From contig MKUE01000128.1 in assembly GCA_001897675.1 (NCBI GenBank), positions 1-42,472 on the forward strand: a stretch of DNA of 42,472 nucleotides, written 5' to 3'. Positions 23,545-34,373 of the stretch are shown in pieces (position 1 is the stretch's first letter; each line of letters opens with the position of its first letter). The position numbers and the translations under genes are program-made. Origin of the DNA: Thiobacillus sp. 65-1059 (lineage in GTDB: Bacteria; Pseudomonadota; Gammaproteobacteria; Burkholderiales; Thiobacillaceae). Under the pieces are notes generated by a model that was given only the letters and a program-made list of their open reading frames with translations, was not told the origin of the DNA and ran no database searches.

Positions 23545-26187
23545 ATGACGCCTGATTCCCGCGATTCCCAGCCGCACTGGCACCGTCTGAGCAGCGCAGA
23601 TGCCGTCGCCCGCCTGGGCAGCGACCCGCAGCAGGGCATGTCGGCGGCGGCCGCTTCTGTCGGGCTGTCGCGATATGGCCCCAACGCCATGCAGGAGGCC
23701 GGCAGGCGCCATCCGCTTGCCATGCTGGCGTCGCAATTCACCGATTTCATGATCCTGGTGCTGATCGCCGCCGCCGTCGTCGCCGGCTTTGTCGGCGAGC
23801 CGCAGGACAGCGTCGCCATCGTGGTCATCGTGCTGCTCAACGGCATCATGGGATTCGTCCAGGAGTATCGCGCCGAGCGTGCCATGGCGGCGCTGAAACG
23901 GATGGCCGCGCCAGCGGCCGCCGCGATCCGCGATGGCGCGGTCCGGAAAATCCCGGCGGCCGAGCTGGTGCCGGGCGATATCGTCCTGCTCGAAGCCGGT
24001 GACGTGGTGCCGGCCGACCTGCGCCTGCTGGAGTTGTCGGCGCTCAAGGTGGATGAGTCAGCGCTGACCGGCGAATCGCAGGCGGCCGAGAAACGGGTGG
24101 CGCAACTGGAAGAGACCGCCCTGCCGCTGGGCGACCGCCTCAACATGGCCTACAAGGGAACGGTCGTCAGCCACGGCCGCGCGCGCGGCCTGGTGGTGGC
24201 CACCGGCATGCAGACCGAACTGGGGAAAATTGCCTCGCTGCTGTCCGGCGAAGCCGGCAAGACGCCGCTGCAGAAGCGGCTGGCGCGCTTCGGCAAGCAT
24301 CTGGCGCTGGCGGTGCTGGCGCTTTGCGCGATCTTCTTCGTGGCCGGCTGGTTGCGCGGCGAACCGCTGTTGCCGCTGCTGCTCACCGCGATCAGCCTGG
24401 CTGTCGCTGCGATTCCCGAAGCGCTGCCGGCGGTGGTCACCATCTCGCTCGCCCTGGGGGCGGCGCGCATGGTCCGGCAGAACGTGCTGATCCGCCGTCT
24501 GCCCGCAGTGGAAACGCTCGGCTCGGTGACCTATATCTGTTCCGACAAGACCGGCACGCTCACCTTGAACCGGATGCAGGTCGACTGCGTGCAGGCCGCG
24601 GGCGAGACCCGGCCGGGGCTGCAGGAGGCGGAAAATGCGCCCTGGCGCGAACTGGGCGTGGCGATGCTGCTGTGCAACGATGCCGTCGCCGACGCCGACG
24701 GAAAACTGAGCGGCGACCCCACCGAGACGGCGTTGCTCGAAGCCGCGCAAGCCGCCGGCTTCAGCCGGCCTGAATGGCAGGCAGCGCTGCCGCGCCTGGC
24801 CGAGCTTCCCTTCGATTCCGAACGGGCGCGCATGAGCACGCTGCATCGCGACGGCGAGGCGGTGCTGGTGCTGGTGAAAGGCGCGCCCGAAGGGGTGCTG
24901 TCGCTGTGCGTCGACCGGCTCGTCGCCGCCGGCACGGCACCCGTCGACCAGGCGGCGCGGCGCGACGAAGCCGAGCAGCTGGCCGCGCAGGGCCTGCGTG
25001 TGCTGGGTTTCGCGCTGAAACGGCTGCCGCGCCTGCCGGACGCGCTCGATGCGGCCACGCTGGAAAGCGGCCTGACCTTCGTCGGCCTGGCCGGCCTGAT
25101 CGATCCGCCGCGCCCCGAGGCGGCCGAATCGGTTGCCGCCTGCAAGGCCGCCGGCATCATCCCCGTCATGATCACCGGCGACCATCCCGCCACCGCGCGC
25201 GCCATCGCAAGCCGGCTCGGCATCATCGACGAAGGCGGCAAGGTGCTCGCCGGCAGCGAGCTGGCGCGGCTGAGTCTGGCGGAATTCGAGCGCGAGGCGG
25301 AATCGGTGCGGGTGTACGCGCGCACCAACCCGGAACAGAAGATCAAGATCGTGCGGGCGCTGCAGGATCGCGGTGAATTCGTCGCCATGACCGGCGACGG
25401 CGTGAACGACGCGCCCGCATTGAAAATGGCCGACATCGGCGTGGCGATGGGCCGTGGCGGCACCGACGTGGCGCGCGAGGCCGCCCACATGACGCTGCTG
25501 GACGACAACTTCGCCAGCATCGTCCAGGCGGTGCGCGAAGGACGGCGCATCTACGACAACATCCGCAAGTTCGTCAAATACACCATGACGAGCAATTCGG
25601 GCGAGATCTGGACCCTCTTCCTCGCACCCTTCATGGGGCTGCCGATCCCGCTGCTGCCGATCCACATCCTGTGGATCAACCTGGTGACGGATGGATTGCC
25701 CGGGCTCGCACTTGCCGGCGAGGGGGCCGAGCGCAACGTCATGCAACGGCCGCCGCGGCCGCCGCAGGAAAGCATCTTCGCCCGCGGCATGTGGCAGCAC
25801 ATCCTGTGGGTCGGGCTGCTGATGGGCGGGGTGTCGCTGCTGACGCAGGCGTGGGCGATCCACAGCGGCTCGGCGCACTGGCAGAGCATGGTGTTCACCG
25901 TGCTCACGCTGTCGCAGTTGGGCCACGTGCTGGCGATCCGCTCCGAACGCGAATCGCTGTTCAGCCAGGGCGTGCTGTCGAACCGGGTGCTGATCGGCGC
26001 GCTCGTGCTGACCTTCGCGCTGCAGATGGCGGTGCTCTACGTGCCCTGGCTCAACCCCGTCTTCCGCACCGCACCGCTCAGCCCGGGCGAGCTGGCCGCG
26101 TGCCTGGCGCTGTCCTCGGTGGTGTTCATCGGCGTGGAGATCGAGAAGGCGCTGGTGCGGCGGGGGATGCTTTACCGCAGCGTCTAG
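23545..26187 (+). CDS. P2A-type cation-transporting ATPase (probable Ca2+ exporter)
   Basis: The 880-aa membrane pump has an N-terminal cation-ATPase domain (HWHRLSSADAVARLGSD), an actuator domain with LTGES at about 174, the phosphorylation motif CSDKTGTLT with its Asp at about 333, a nucleotide domain with KGAPEG, and the hinge MTGDGVNDAPALKMADIGVA at about 615. In the membrane, IPEALP (helix 4), TSNSGE (helix 5) and NLVTDGLPGLAL (helix 6) match the Ca2+-binding residues of SERCA-type pumps, so Ca2+ (or Mn2+) is favoured. The ribosome binding site before ATG 23545 is weak. Its stop overlaps that of the convergent glnE within CTAG. Confidence 0.92.
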   Translation: MTPDSRDSQPHWHRLSSADAVARLGSDPQQGMSAAAASVGLSRYGPNAMQEAGRRHPLAMLASQFTDFMILVLIAAAVVAGFVGEPQDSVAIVVIVLLNGIMGFVQEYRAERAMAALKRMAAPAAAAIRDGAVRKIPAAELVPGDIVLLEAGDVVPADLRLLELSALKVDESALTGESQAAEKRVAQLEETALPLGDRLNMAYKGTVVSHGRARGLVVATGMQTELGKIASLLSGEAGKTPLQKRLARFGKHLALAVLALCAIFFVAGWLRGEPLLPLLLTAISLAVAAIPEALPAVVTISLALGAARMVRQNVLIRRLPAVETLGSVTYICSDKTGTLTLNRMQVDCVQAAGETRPGLQEAENAPWRELGVAMLLCNDAVADADGKLSGDPTETALLEAAQAAGFSRPEWQAALPRLAELPFDSERARMSTLHRDGEAVLVLVKGAPEGVLSLCVDRLVAAGTAPVDQAARRDEAEQLAAQGLRVLGFALKRLPRLPDALDAATLESGLTFVGLAGLIDPPRPEAAESVAACKAAGIIPVMITGDHPATARAIASRLGIIDEGGKVLAGSELARLSLAEFEREAESVRVYARTNPEQKIKIVRALQDRGEFVAMTGDGVNDAPALKMADIGVAMGRGGTDVAREAAHMTLLDDNFASIVQAVREGRRIYDNIRKFVKYTMTSNSGEIWTLFLAPFMGLPIPLLPIHILWINLVTDGLPGLALAGEGAERNVMQRPPRPPQESIFARGMWQHILWVGLLMGGVSLLTQAWAIHSGSAHWQSMVFTVLTLSQLGHVLAIRSERESLFSQGVLSNRVLIGALVLTFALQMAVLYVPWLNPVFRTAPLSPGELAACLALSSVVFIGVEIEKALVRRGMLYRSV

Positions 26188-28910
26188 CCGTTGCGCGCGC
26201 CGAAGACCCGCGTCCACAGGGCCCCGACCGCGCCGCGCACGCTTTCCACGGCGGCTGGCGGCACCCGGGCGTAGGCTGCGCCGGAGAGCTTGATCGCGTG
26301 CTGCTGGCGGCGCAGCTCGCGGTAGGCATCGGCAGCGGCTTGCGCGATGTCGGCGGGGATCAGCCCGGCCGTGCCTGCGCGTCCGAGCAGGGCGATGTTG
26401 CCGAAGTTGTCGGCCAGTTCGGGATGCGCATGGCAATGCCTCAGCACCAGGTACTGCACGCAGAATTCGACGTCGACGATGCCGCCGCTGTCATGCTTGA
26501 GGTCGAATAGATCGCTGTGGTTGACGTGGCCGGCGTGCATTTTTTCGCGCATCGCCAGCACCGCTTCGCGCAGCGTTCCGGCGTCGCGCGGCAGCCCCAG
26601 CACATCGCGGCGCAGCGCCTCGAAAAATGCGCCGATATCGAGGTCGCCGCAGACGAAGCGCGCCCGCGTCAGCGCCTGGTGTTCCCATACCCAGGCGTGG
26701 TGCAGCTGGTAGTCGCGGAAGGCTGCGGTCGAACTGACCAGCAGGCCCGATGCGCCGTCCGGCCGCAGACGCAGGTCGGTCTCGTAGAGGATGCCGGCCG
26801 GAGTGGGGGTGCCGAGCCAGGTGTTGATGCGCTGGGCGAGGCGCACGTAGATTTGCTGGGCGCGTTCGTCGGCGTCGTCGTAGAGGAACACCAGATCGAG
26901 GTCGGAGGCATAGCCCAACTCCTTGCCGCCGAGCTTGCCGTAACCGATGACGGCGAATCGCGGGGTGTCGCGGTGGCGCGTCTTCAGCCCGGCCCAGCAG
27001 CGTGCCAGGGTTTCGGCGAGCAGCGTGTCGGCCAGATACGACAGGTGATCCGACAGCGACTCCAGCGTCAGCCGGCCCGCCACGTCCTGCGCCAGCAGGC
27101 GCAGCGTCTGCACCTGCTTGAAGCGGCGCATCGCATCCATCTGCGCTTCGGTGTCGCCGGGGTGGGCGTCGAGTTCCGTGCGCAACTGCTCGGCCAGCTG
27201 TGCCCAGTCGGGCACGCTCAGCAGGGATTGCGGGGCGATCAGTTCGTCGAGCAGCTGCGGCTGCTGCGTGATCATCTGCGCCGCCCACGGGCTCGCCGCC
27301 AAGAGGCGCACCAGCTGGCGCAGCGCCGCCGGGTATTCGGTCAGCAGCGCCAGATAGGTGGAACGCCGCGCAATCGCCTGCACCAGCGCGGCAAAGCGCT
27401 CCAGCGTGGCCGCCGGGTCGGGCTGGCGGCCGATGATTTCGAGCGCAGGCGGCAGCAGCGCGTTGAGCCGCAGCTGCGTCGACTCGGCCAGCCGTGCGCT
27501 GTTCTGGCGCAGCGCGTCGAGTATCGCCAGCACCTGCGACGGATCGCCGTAGCCGGCATTTTCCAGCAGCGCGTGGGTGGCGGCGGCGTCCGCCGTGCCG
27601 CTGCAGACGACGGTGAGCGGATGGCTGTTCTGGTCGGTCTGCGGCGCGGCGAACACCTGCTCGAAATGGCGCGTGACCTTGTTGCGGTGGCGGTCGAGCG
27701 CGGCAAGGAGCGCGGCATGGTCGGGAAACCCCATCGCCTCGGCGAGCATCGCCTGCGATTCGGCGTCGTCGGGCAGCAGCTGGGTCTGCGCGTCGTCGAG
27801 GTACTGGATGCGGTGCTCCAGCCGGCGCAGGAAGCCGTAGGCGGCGGCAAGCTCCTGCTGCGCGTCCGCCGTCATCAGTCCGTTCTTCACCAGTTCGGCC
27901 AGCACCGTCAGCGTCGGCCGCTGCTGCAGGGCGGCGATCTGGCCGCCGCGGATGAGCTGGAACACCTGCGCGGTGAACTCGATTTCGCGGATGCCGCCCG
28001 GCCCCAGCTTGATGTCGTGCGCCATCTCGCGGCGCGCGACCTCGCGGCGGATCTGCACGTGCAGGTCACGGATCGCCGCGAAGGCGCCGAAGTCGAGATA
28101 TTTGCGGAACACGAAGGGCCGCACGATGCTGGCCAGTTCGTCGTGGCGGGCGCCGGTGAGCGGACGTGCCTTGATCCAGGCATAGCGTTCCCACGGCCGT
28201 CCCTGCGCCACCAGATAGTCCTCCAGCATCGCGAAGCCCATCGCGAAGGGGCCCGAGTCGCCCCACGGGCGCAGCCGCAGGTCGACGCGGAACACGTAGC
28301 CGTCGGCAGTGTTCTCCCCCAGCGCGGCGGTCAGCTTGCGGCCGAGGCGGACGAAGAATTCGTGGTTGCTGATCGATTTGCCCGTCTGGATACCATCGCT
28401 GCGGGACGTAATCGCGGCGGCGGGATCGTCGGTCGCGGTGTCGCCCTCCTCGGGGTAGAGGTAGACGAGGTCGATGTCGGACGATACGTTGAGTTCGCCG
28501 CCGCCGAGCTTGCCCATGGCCACGACGACCATCCGCTGCGGACGGCCGTGCTCGTCGCGCGGCTCGCCGTGGCGCGCAGCGAGTGCGGTGTGGTGGAAAT
28601 CCAGTGCGGCGGCGATGCACACCTCGGCCAGCGTGCTCCAGGCGGCGACGACTTCGGCGAGGTCGGCGCTGCCGGCGAGGTCGCGCGCAGTGACGGCCAG
28701 CCACACCCGCTGGCGCAGCTGCCTTAAACGTTGATGCAGCGCGGCTTCATCGGCGCACGGCGGCTCGGCGAGAAACGCCTGCATCGCCGCGCGGGTGAAG
28801 GGATGGCCGAGTTGCCCGGCCACGGCATCGGCCAGCTGCGGCTGCGCCGCCTGCAGGCGGCGGCCGTAGCGGGAACAGCGGGCGACACGGTCGAGTGCGG
28901 GGTTGCTCAT
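26184..28910 (-). CDS. glnE: Bifunctional glutamine synthetase adenylyltransferase/deadenylase GlnE
   Basis: The 908-aa cytoplasmic enzyme adds AMP to glutamine synthetase or removes it, under control of PII and glutamine. Two nucleotidyltransferase domains are visible. The N-terminal deadenylase has GGGELNVSSDIDLVYLY at about 138-155; the C-terminal adenylylase has GGKELGYASDLDLVFLYDD at about 660-680. Each is followed by a GlnE-specific helical region (LGPGGIREIEFTAQVFQLIR; HDSGGIVDVEFCVQYLVLRH). Length is slightly below the 946 aa of E. coli and normal for betaproteobacteria. It is divergent from acs with only 82 bases between. Confidence 0.97.
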   Translation of the reverse strand: MSNPALDRVARCSRYGRRLQAAQPQLADAVAGQLGHPFTRAAMQAFLAEPPCADEAALHQRLRQLRQRVWLAVTARDLAGSADLAEVVAAWSTLAEVCIAAALDFHHTALAARHGEPRDEHGRPQRMVVVAMGKLGGGELNVSSDIDLVYLYPEEGDTATDDPAAAITSRSDGIQTGKSISNHEFFVRLGRKLTAALGENTADGYVFRVDLRLRPWGDSGPFAMGFAMLEDYLVAQGRPWERYAWIKARPLTGARHDELASIVRPFVFRKYLDFGAFAAIRDLHVQIRREVARREMAHDIKLGPGGIREIEFTAQVFQLIRGGQIAALQQRPTLTVLAELVKNGLMTADAQQELAAAYGFLRRLEHRIQYLDDAQTQLLPDDAESQAMLAEAMGFPDHAALLAALDRHRNKVTRHFEQVFAAPQTDQNSHPLTVVCSGTADAAATHALLENAGYGDPSQVLAILDALRQNSARLAESTQLRLNALLPPALEIIGRQPDPAATLERFAALVQAIARRSTYLALLTEYPAALRQLVRLLAASPWAAQMITQQPQLLDELIAPQSLLSVPDWAQLAEQLRTELDAHPGDTEAQMDAMRRFKQVQTLRLLAQDVAGRLTLESLSDHLSYLADTLLAETLARCWAGLKTRHRDTPRFAVIGYGKLGGKELGYASDLDLVFLYDDADERAQQIYVRLAQRINTWLGTPTPAGILYETDLRLRPDGASGLLVSSTAAFRDYQLHHAWVWEHQALTRARFVCGDLDIGAFFEALRRDVLGLPRDAGTLREAVLAMREKMHAGHVNHSDLFDLKHDSGGIVDVEFCVQYLVLRHCHAHPELADNFGNIALLGRAGTAGLIPADIAQAAADAYRELRRQQHAIKLSGAAYARVPPAAVESVRGAVGALWTRVFGARNG

Positions 28911-28923
28911 GGCTTGGATCGGG

Positions 28924-28948
28924 GCGCTTTGAATGAGGCGCTTTGAAT
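28924..28948. repeat. 11-bp direct repeat in the glnE-acs divergent promoter region
   Basis: GCGCTTTGAAT occurs at 28924-28934 and 28938-28948 (period 14). TAGAAT at 28949-28954 could be a -10 box for acs. The repeat may be an operator, or a chance duplication in the only 82 bases available to both promoters. Confidence 0.4.
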
Positions 28949-28992
28949 TAGAATCAGGCGGTTATCAAACACTCTATCAGTGGGGAGAGCAT

Positions 28993-30960
<1,968 letters not shown>

Positions 30961-31134
30961 ACGGCGGCCGCCCGCCCGTAGATCGGCCGTTCTGGTGCGA
31001 AACCATGGAGCACGGGACGGCGCCATGGCCATTCTGATCGCCGGCCCCCCGGGGCCGATCAGGCCCATCCATTCCCGCGACCATTGGTTGAACCCCGGCG
31101 ATGAAGCCTTGCGTTCATTGCGCAGCGGGAATGG

Positions 31135-31170
31135 AAAACGAAAGCCCCCGAACGGGGGCTTTCGTTTTTT
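31135..31170 (+). terminator. Rho-independent terminator of acs
   Basis: AAAACGAAAGCCCCC (31135-31149), loop GAAC, GGGGGCTTTCGTTTT (31154-31168), ending in a six-base T-run. The stem is perfect over 15 bp. Confidence 0.92.
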
Positions 31171-31267
31171 GCGACAGGGCGGGATGTTTTGGTAACCCAT
31201 TGATAGATATGGGGATCATTTTTTGTTCAAGCGCTCAAGTGTGGCGAAAAATCGTCGTTACTGTTGA

Positions 31268-31350
31268 TAACCTGTACAAGGGCAAACCCGTTGCGAAGCG
31301 GGGACGCAAAGCTTCCGGCCTGTGAAAAGGCAGCGGGGCCGCCGTGGTGT
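31268..31350 (+). promoter_or_regulatory. Cyclic-di-GMP-I (GEMM-I) riboswitch ahead of the subtilase gene
   Basis: The conserved aptamer blocks are present in order: ACAAGGGCAAACC (31276-31288), a short P2 hairpin closed by a GCGAAG-like loop, GGGACGCAAAGC (31301-31312), TTCCGGCCT (31313-31321), and AGGCAGCGGGGCCGCCG (31328-31344). They correspond closely to the Vibrio cholerae Vc2 aptamer. The position equivalent to ligand-contacting G20 is G (31281), which favours cyclic di-GMP over cGAMP; the stacking A47 equivalent is 31308. GGCCGCC (31337-31343), inside the aptamer's 3' helix, can instead pair with GGCGGCC (31361-31367), giving a plausible alternative fold. The gene starts at 31418. Confidence 0.9.
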
Positions 31351-31417
31351 GAGGCCGTTTGGCGGCCGCTGCGTTGTGCGCCCTGATTCAGGCAGTTTAT
31401 TCGATCGAGGACCCACC

Positions 31418-33262
31418 ATGCCGCACCATTGCCCGTTTCCAGTCCAGCTTTCCGACCATCGCCGTTGCTACCGCAGCGGCAGTGCATCGGGTTTTTCATT
31501 GAGCCTGTTGCTGCTTGCCCTGTTGGCGGGGTATGCCGGCTTCGGCGAAGCGGCCCCGGCATCGGCATCGGCGCAGGGCAACAAGCCCCCGGCGGTGGTC
31601 GAAAAAGCCGCGCCGTATGTCGGCTGGGCGCGCGGGCGGCTGCTGGTTGCGCCGCGTGCCGGCTTGTCCGCGGGCCAGTTCGAGCAGGCGCTGAAATCCG
31701 TGAATGGACGCTCGAAGGGCTATATCCGGCAATTGAATACGCACGTGGTCGAATTGTCCACGGGCGCCGATGAAGCCGCGGCGATGCGCGAGTTGCGCAA
31801 GAACCGCAAGCTGAAATACGTCGAGCTCGATATGGCGGTCGCGCCCGCCGCCAGCGTGTCCGATCCCGCCTACGGCAACAGCTGGGCACTGCCCAAGATC
31901 CAGGCTCCCGCCGCCTGGGACAGCGCCAACGGCAGCGGCGTGACCATCGCCATTCTGGATACCGGCATCGACAGCGCCCATCCCGATCTCGCGCCCAACC
32001 TGGTGCCGGGCTGGAACGTCTACGACAACAACTCGAATACCGCCGATGTCAACGGCCACGGCACCTGGGTGGCCGGCGTGGCGGCGATGGCGGCGAACAA
32101 CGCCAAGGGCAGCGCGGGGGTGGCCTGGGGCGCGAAGATCATGCCGGTGCGCATTGCCGACGCCAACGCCTATGCCTACTGGAGCACGGTTGCGCAGGGG
32201 ATCTACTGGGCTGCCGACCATGGCGCCAAGGTGGTGAACGTCAGCTACAACGGCGTGTCCGGGAGCGCCACCGTGCAGTCGGCAGCGCAATACCTGCGCA
32301 GCAAGGGCGGCGTGGTGGTGGTGGCCGCCGGCAACAGCGGCGGACTCGAGAGCATTGCGGCCAGCGACGCCCTGCTGAGCGTCGCCGCCACTGACCAGAA
32401 CGACGCGCGCGCCAGCTTTTCGAGCTACGGCGCCTATGTCGACCTGGCGGCGCCGGGGGTGAGCGTGTACACCACCACCGTCGGCGGCGGCTATTCCAAC
32501 GCCTCCGGCACCTCGTTTTCCAGCCCGGTGGTTGCCGCCACCGCAGCGCTGATGCTGTCCGCCAACGGCAAGCTGACTCCGGCCGACGTCGACCGCATCC
32601 TGAAAACGACTTCGCTCGATCTCGGCGCGGCCGGCTACGACCAGTACTATGGCTCCGGCCGCGTCAATGCCGCAGCGGCGGTGCTGAACGCCAAGCAGAC
32701 CGTCGCCGCCGACACCCAGGCGCCCTCAGTCAGCATTGCTTCGCCCACCGGCGGTCGCGTATCCGGCGTGGTGCCGGTCGATGTCAATTATTCCGACAAC
32801 GTCGGCGTAACCCGTGCCGATTTTTACGTCAACGGCCAGCTGGCCGCCAGCGACAGCCTGGCGCCCTTTGCTTTCGCCTGGGACACCGCCGGCAAGGCGG
32901 ACGGCAGCTACACCCTCAGCGTGCAGGCCTATGACGCGGCGGGCAACCGCGGCACGTCGCCGTCGGTGGCGGTTACGGTCGGCAACGACAGCATCGCGCC
33001 CACCATCGGCAGCTTCAGCCTGACCGACGGCATGACGATTTCGCCCAGCAAGCAGACGGTCAGCGTGAGCGCCACCGACAATCAGGGCGTCGCCAAAATC
33101 TCGCTGGTCATCGACGGCAAGGAAGTGGCTCTCGCCTACGGCGGCACGCTCAGCTACAACTGGAACACCCGCAAGCTGGCCAAAGGCGCGCATACGGTCA
33201 CCGTGCGCGTTACCGATAACGCCGGCAACGCGACGAGCAGGACGGTGACGGTTTACAAGTAG
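31418..33262 (+). CDS. Secreted subtilisin-like serine protease (S8) with C-terminal Ig-like domains
   Basis: The 614-aa protein starts at ATG 31418. The N-terminus is long and basic, with a hydrophobic segment at about 28-48 (GFSLSLLLLALLAGYAG). A propeptide follows (about 65-145, VGWARGRLLVAPRAGLS to LKYVELDMAV). The S8 domain has the triad Asp181 (AILDTGID), His214 (NGHGTWVAG) and Ser366 (GTSFSSP), with oxyanion Asn306 (AAGNSGG). Two Ig-like beta domains end the protein (about 435-520 and 525-614; VTRADFYVNGQLAASDS, KISLVIDGKEVALAY). It should be exported and self-processing. A cyclic-di-GMP riboswitch precedes it, so its output probably tracks the sessile/motile switch; matrix or adhesin processing is a reasonable guess. 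A relic of its 5' end lies at 34374. Confidence 0.94.
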   Translation: MPHHCPFPVQLSDHRRCYRSGSASGFSLSLLLLALLAGYAGFGEAAPASASAQGNKPPAVVEKAAPYVGWARGRLLVAPRAGLSAGQFEQALKSVNGRSKGYIRQLNTHVVELSTGADEAAAMRELRKNRKLKYVELDMAVAPAASVSDPAYGNSWALPKIQAPAAWDSANGSGVTIAILDTGIDSAHPDLAPNLVPGWNVYDNNSNTADVNGHGTWVAGVAAMAANNAKGSAGVAWGAKIMPVRIADANAYAYWSTVAQGIYWAADHGAKVVNVSYNGVSGSATVQSAAQYLRSKGGVVVVAAGNSGGLESIAASDALLSVAATDQNDARASFSSYGAYVDLAAPGVSVYTTTVGGGYSNASGTSFSSPVVAATAALMLSANGKLTPADVDRILKTTSLDLGAAGYDQYYGSGRVNAAAAVLNAKQTVAADTQAPSVSIASPTGGRVSGVVPVDVNYSDNVGVTRADFYVNGQLAASDSLAPFAFAWDTAGKADGSYTLSVQAYDAAGNRGTSPSVAVTVGNDSIAPTIGSFSLTDGMTISPSKQTVSVSATDNQGVAKISLVIDGKEVALAYGGTLSYNWNTRKLAKGAHTVTVRVTDNAGNATSRTVTVYK

Positions 33263-33288
33263 ACATGCCGTACAGGCCGTACAGTAAG

Positions 33289-33315
33289 AAAGCGCCCGTC
33301 GGGGCGCTTTTTTTT
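33289..33315 (+). terminator. Rho-independent terminator of the subtilase gene
   Basis: AAAGCGCCC (33289-33297), loop GTCG, GGGCGCTTT (33302-33310), then a run of T to 33315. Confidence 0.9.
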
Positions 33316-33427
33316 GTCGGGTTTTTTTACGGATTAGATATCGAAAGTCCTGGGAATTGCCCGGGAGGAAGTTATTTCCCTTTTTATTTCAATGCACAGC
33401 GGGTGGTTTTGATTTTGTTTTGCTTGA

Positions 33428-33443
33428 TGGAATGGAACTTGCT
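33428..33443 (+). promoter_or_regulatory. Sigma-54 -24/-12 promoter of the PEP-CTERM gene
   Basis: TGGAATGGAACTTGCT has GG (33429-33430) and GC (33441-33442) exactly ten bases apart and a perfect TTGCT. The distance to ATG 33478 gives a leader of about 25 bases. RpoN control of PEP-CTERM genes, with the PrsK/PrsR pair, is known in related bacteria. An imperfect palindrome at 33348-33369 could be the activator site. Confidence 0.65.
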
Positions 33444-33477
33444 GTTTTTCTTGATGTGTATGTTTTAGGAGTCCATC

Positions 33478-34326
33478 ATGACCCCCTCCCGCATTTCCCT
33501 ATCCGCTCTCGCATCCGCCTCTGCGCTTGTCCTGCTGGCGGCCACCAGCGCGCAGGCCGCAGTGATGGCGGTGGACCTGACGGCGAACAATAGCGGCACC
33601 ATCAGCGATGGAACCAATACGGTCACGTTCGTGTTCGACAAGCAGCAACCCTCCGGCACCGGTGTGCTCGACCCTTTCCTGCGTATTCAACAAAACGGAA
33701 CGGAGCAGGGCTACAACACCACGCTTGCCAATGCAGGGCAGCTGCCTTTCGAGGAAAAGTTTGGCAACTGGACCCATGACCTGCCTTTCAGCGCCCTGCA
33801 GATCGTCAATGGAGCCTATAACTTCGTGCTGGACATCGGCGAGCCGGTCAGCACGGCCCAAGGCGCGCAACAGAGCCTGCTGTCGCTGGATGGCCTGAAG
33901 CTCTATGTCACGAATACCCCGGGGCAGAGCAGCGATTCGGTCGCGGGGAACGGCGATGCGAACGGCATTCTGGGAACCCTGCTTTGGGACATGGATGCGC
34001 TTGCCGACAATTACATCCTGCTCGACGCCAACCGCGATGGCAACCCGGGCAATGGTGTCAGCGATATGTTGATGCAGGTGCCGACGAGCGTTTTTGCCAA
34101 TGTGACAAGCTCCCAGTACATCATTCTGTGGTCGCGTTTCGGTCTGCAGAATGCTGCAAATGCCGGCTCGGAATCCTTCGGTACGTTTGAGGAATGGGCG
34201 CATCTTGGCACGGGCGATGACGGCGGCGGCGGTGGCGGTGGCAACATCCCCGAACCTGCCAGCCTCCTGCTGATGGGCGCGGGTCTGGTCGGCTTTGGTT
34301 TGGCGCGTCGCCGCAAGTCGGCCTGA
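33478..34326 (+). CDS. PEP-CTERM sorting-domain protein
   Basis: The 282-aa protein has a Sec signal peptide cut at about residue 26 (LLAATSAQA), a beta-rich extracellular domain of about 220 residues with no recognised enzyme motif, a Gly/Asp spacer (DDGGGGGGGN), and a C-terminal sorting signal IPEPASLLLMGAGLVGFGLA followed by RRRKSA. Such signals are processed by an inner-membrane exosortase and are linked to exopolysaccharide and floc formation. TTAGGAG precedes ATG 33478. The exosortase (EpsH family) must be encoded elsewhere in the genome. A degenerate copy of its C-terminal signal lies in the downstream pseudogene. Confidence 0.93.
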   Translation: MTPSRISLSALASASALVLLAATSAQAAVMAVDLTANNSGTISDGTNTVTFVFDKQQPSGTGVLDPFLRIQQNGTEQGYNTTLANAGQLPFEEKFGNWTHDLPFSALQIVNGAYNFVLDIGEPVSTAQGAQQSLLSLDGLKLYVTNTPGQSSDSVAGNGDANGILGTLLWDMDALADNYILLDANRDGNPGNGVSDMLMQVPTSVFANVTSSQYIILWSRFGLQNAANAGSESFGTFEEWAHLGTGDDGGGGGGGNIPEPASLLLMGAGLVGFGLARRRKSA

Positions 34327-34373
34327 GTGGTGTCGTGTCCTGATTCAGGACGTTCTTGACCTTGGGAGCCGTG

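Noticed and set aside
23276-23548. A 90-codon plus-strand frame overlapping the ATPase start by ATGA
   Set aside because: Third codon positions are not G/C-biased as in the surrounding genes, there is no good ribosome binding site, and the product is Arg-rich and unrecognisable.
33316-33427. A second GEMM riboswitch ahead of the PEP-CTERM gene
   Set aside because: The leader lacks GGGCAAACC, GGGACGCAAAGC and AGCGGGG blocks; only T-rich sequence and a sigma-54 element are present.
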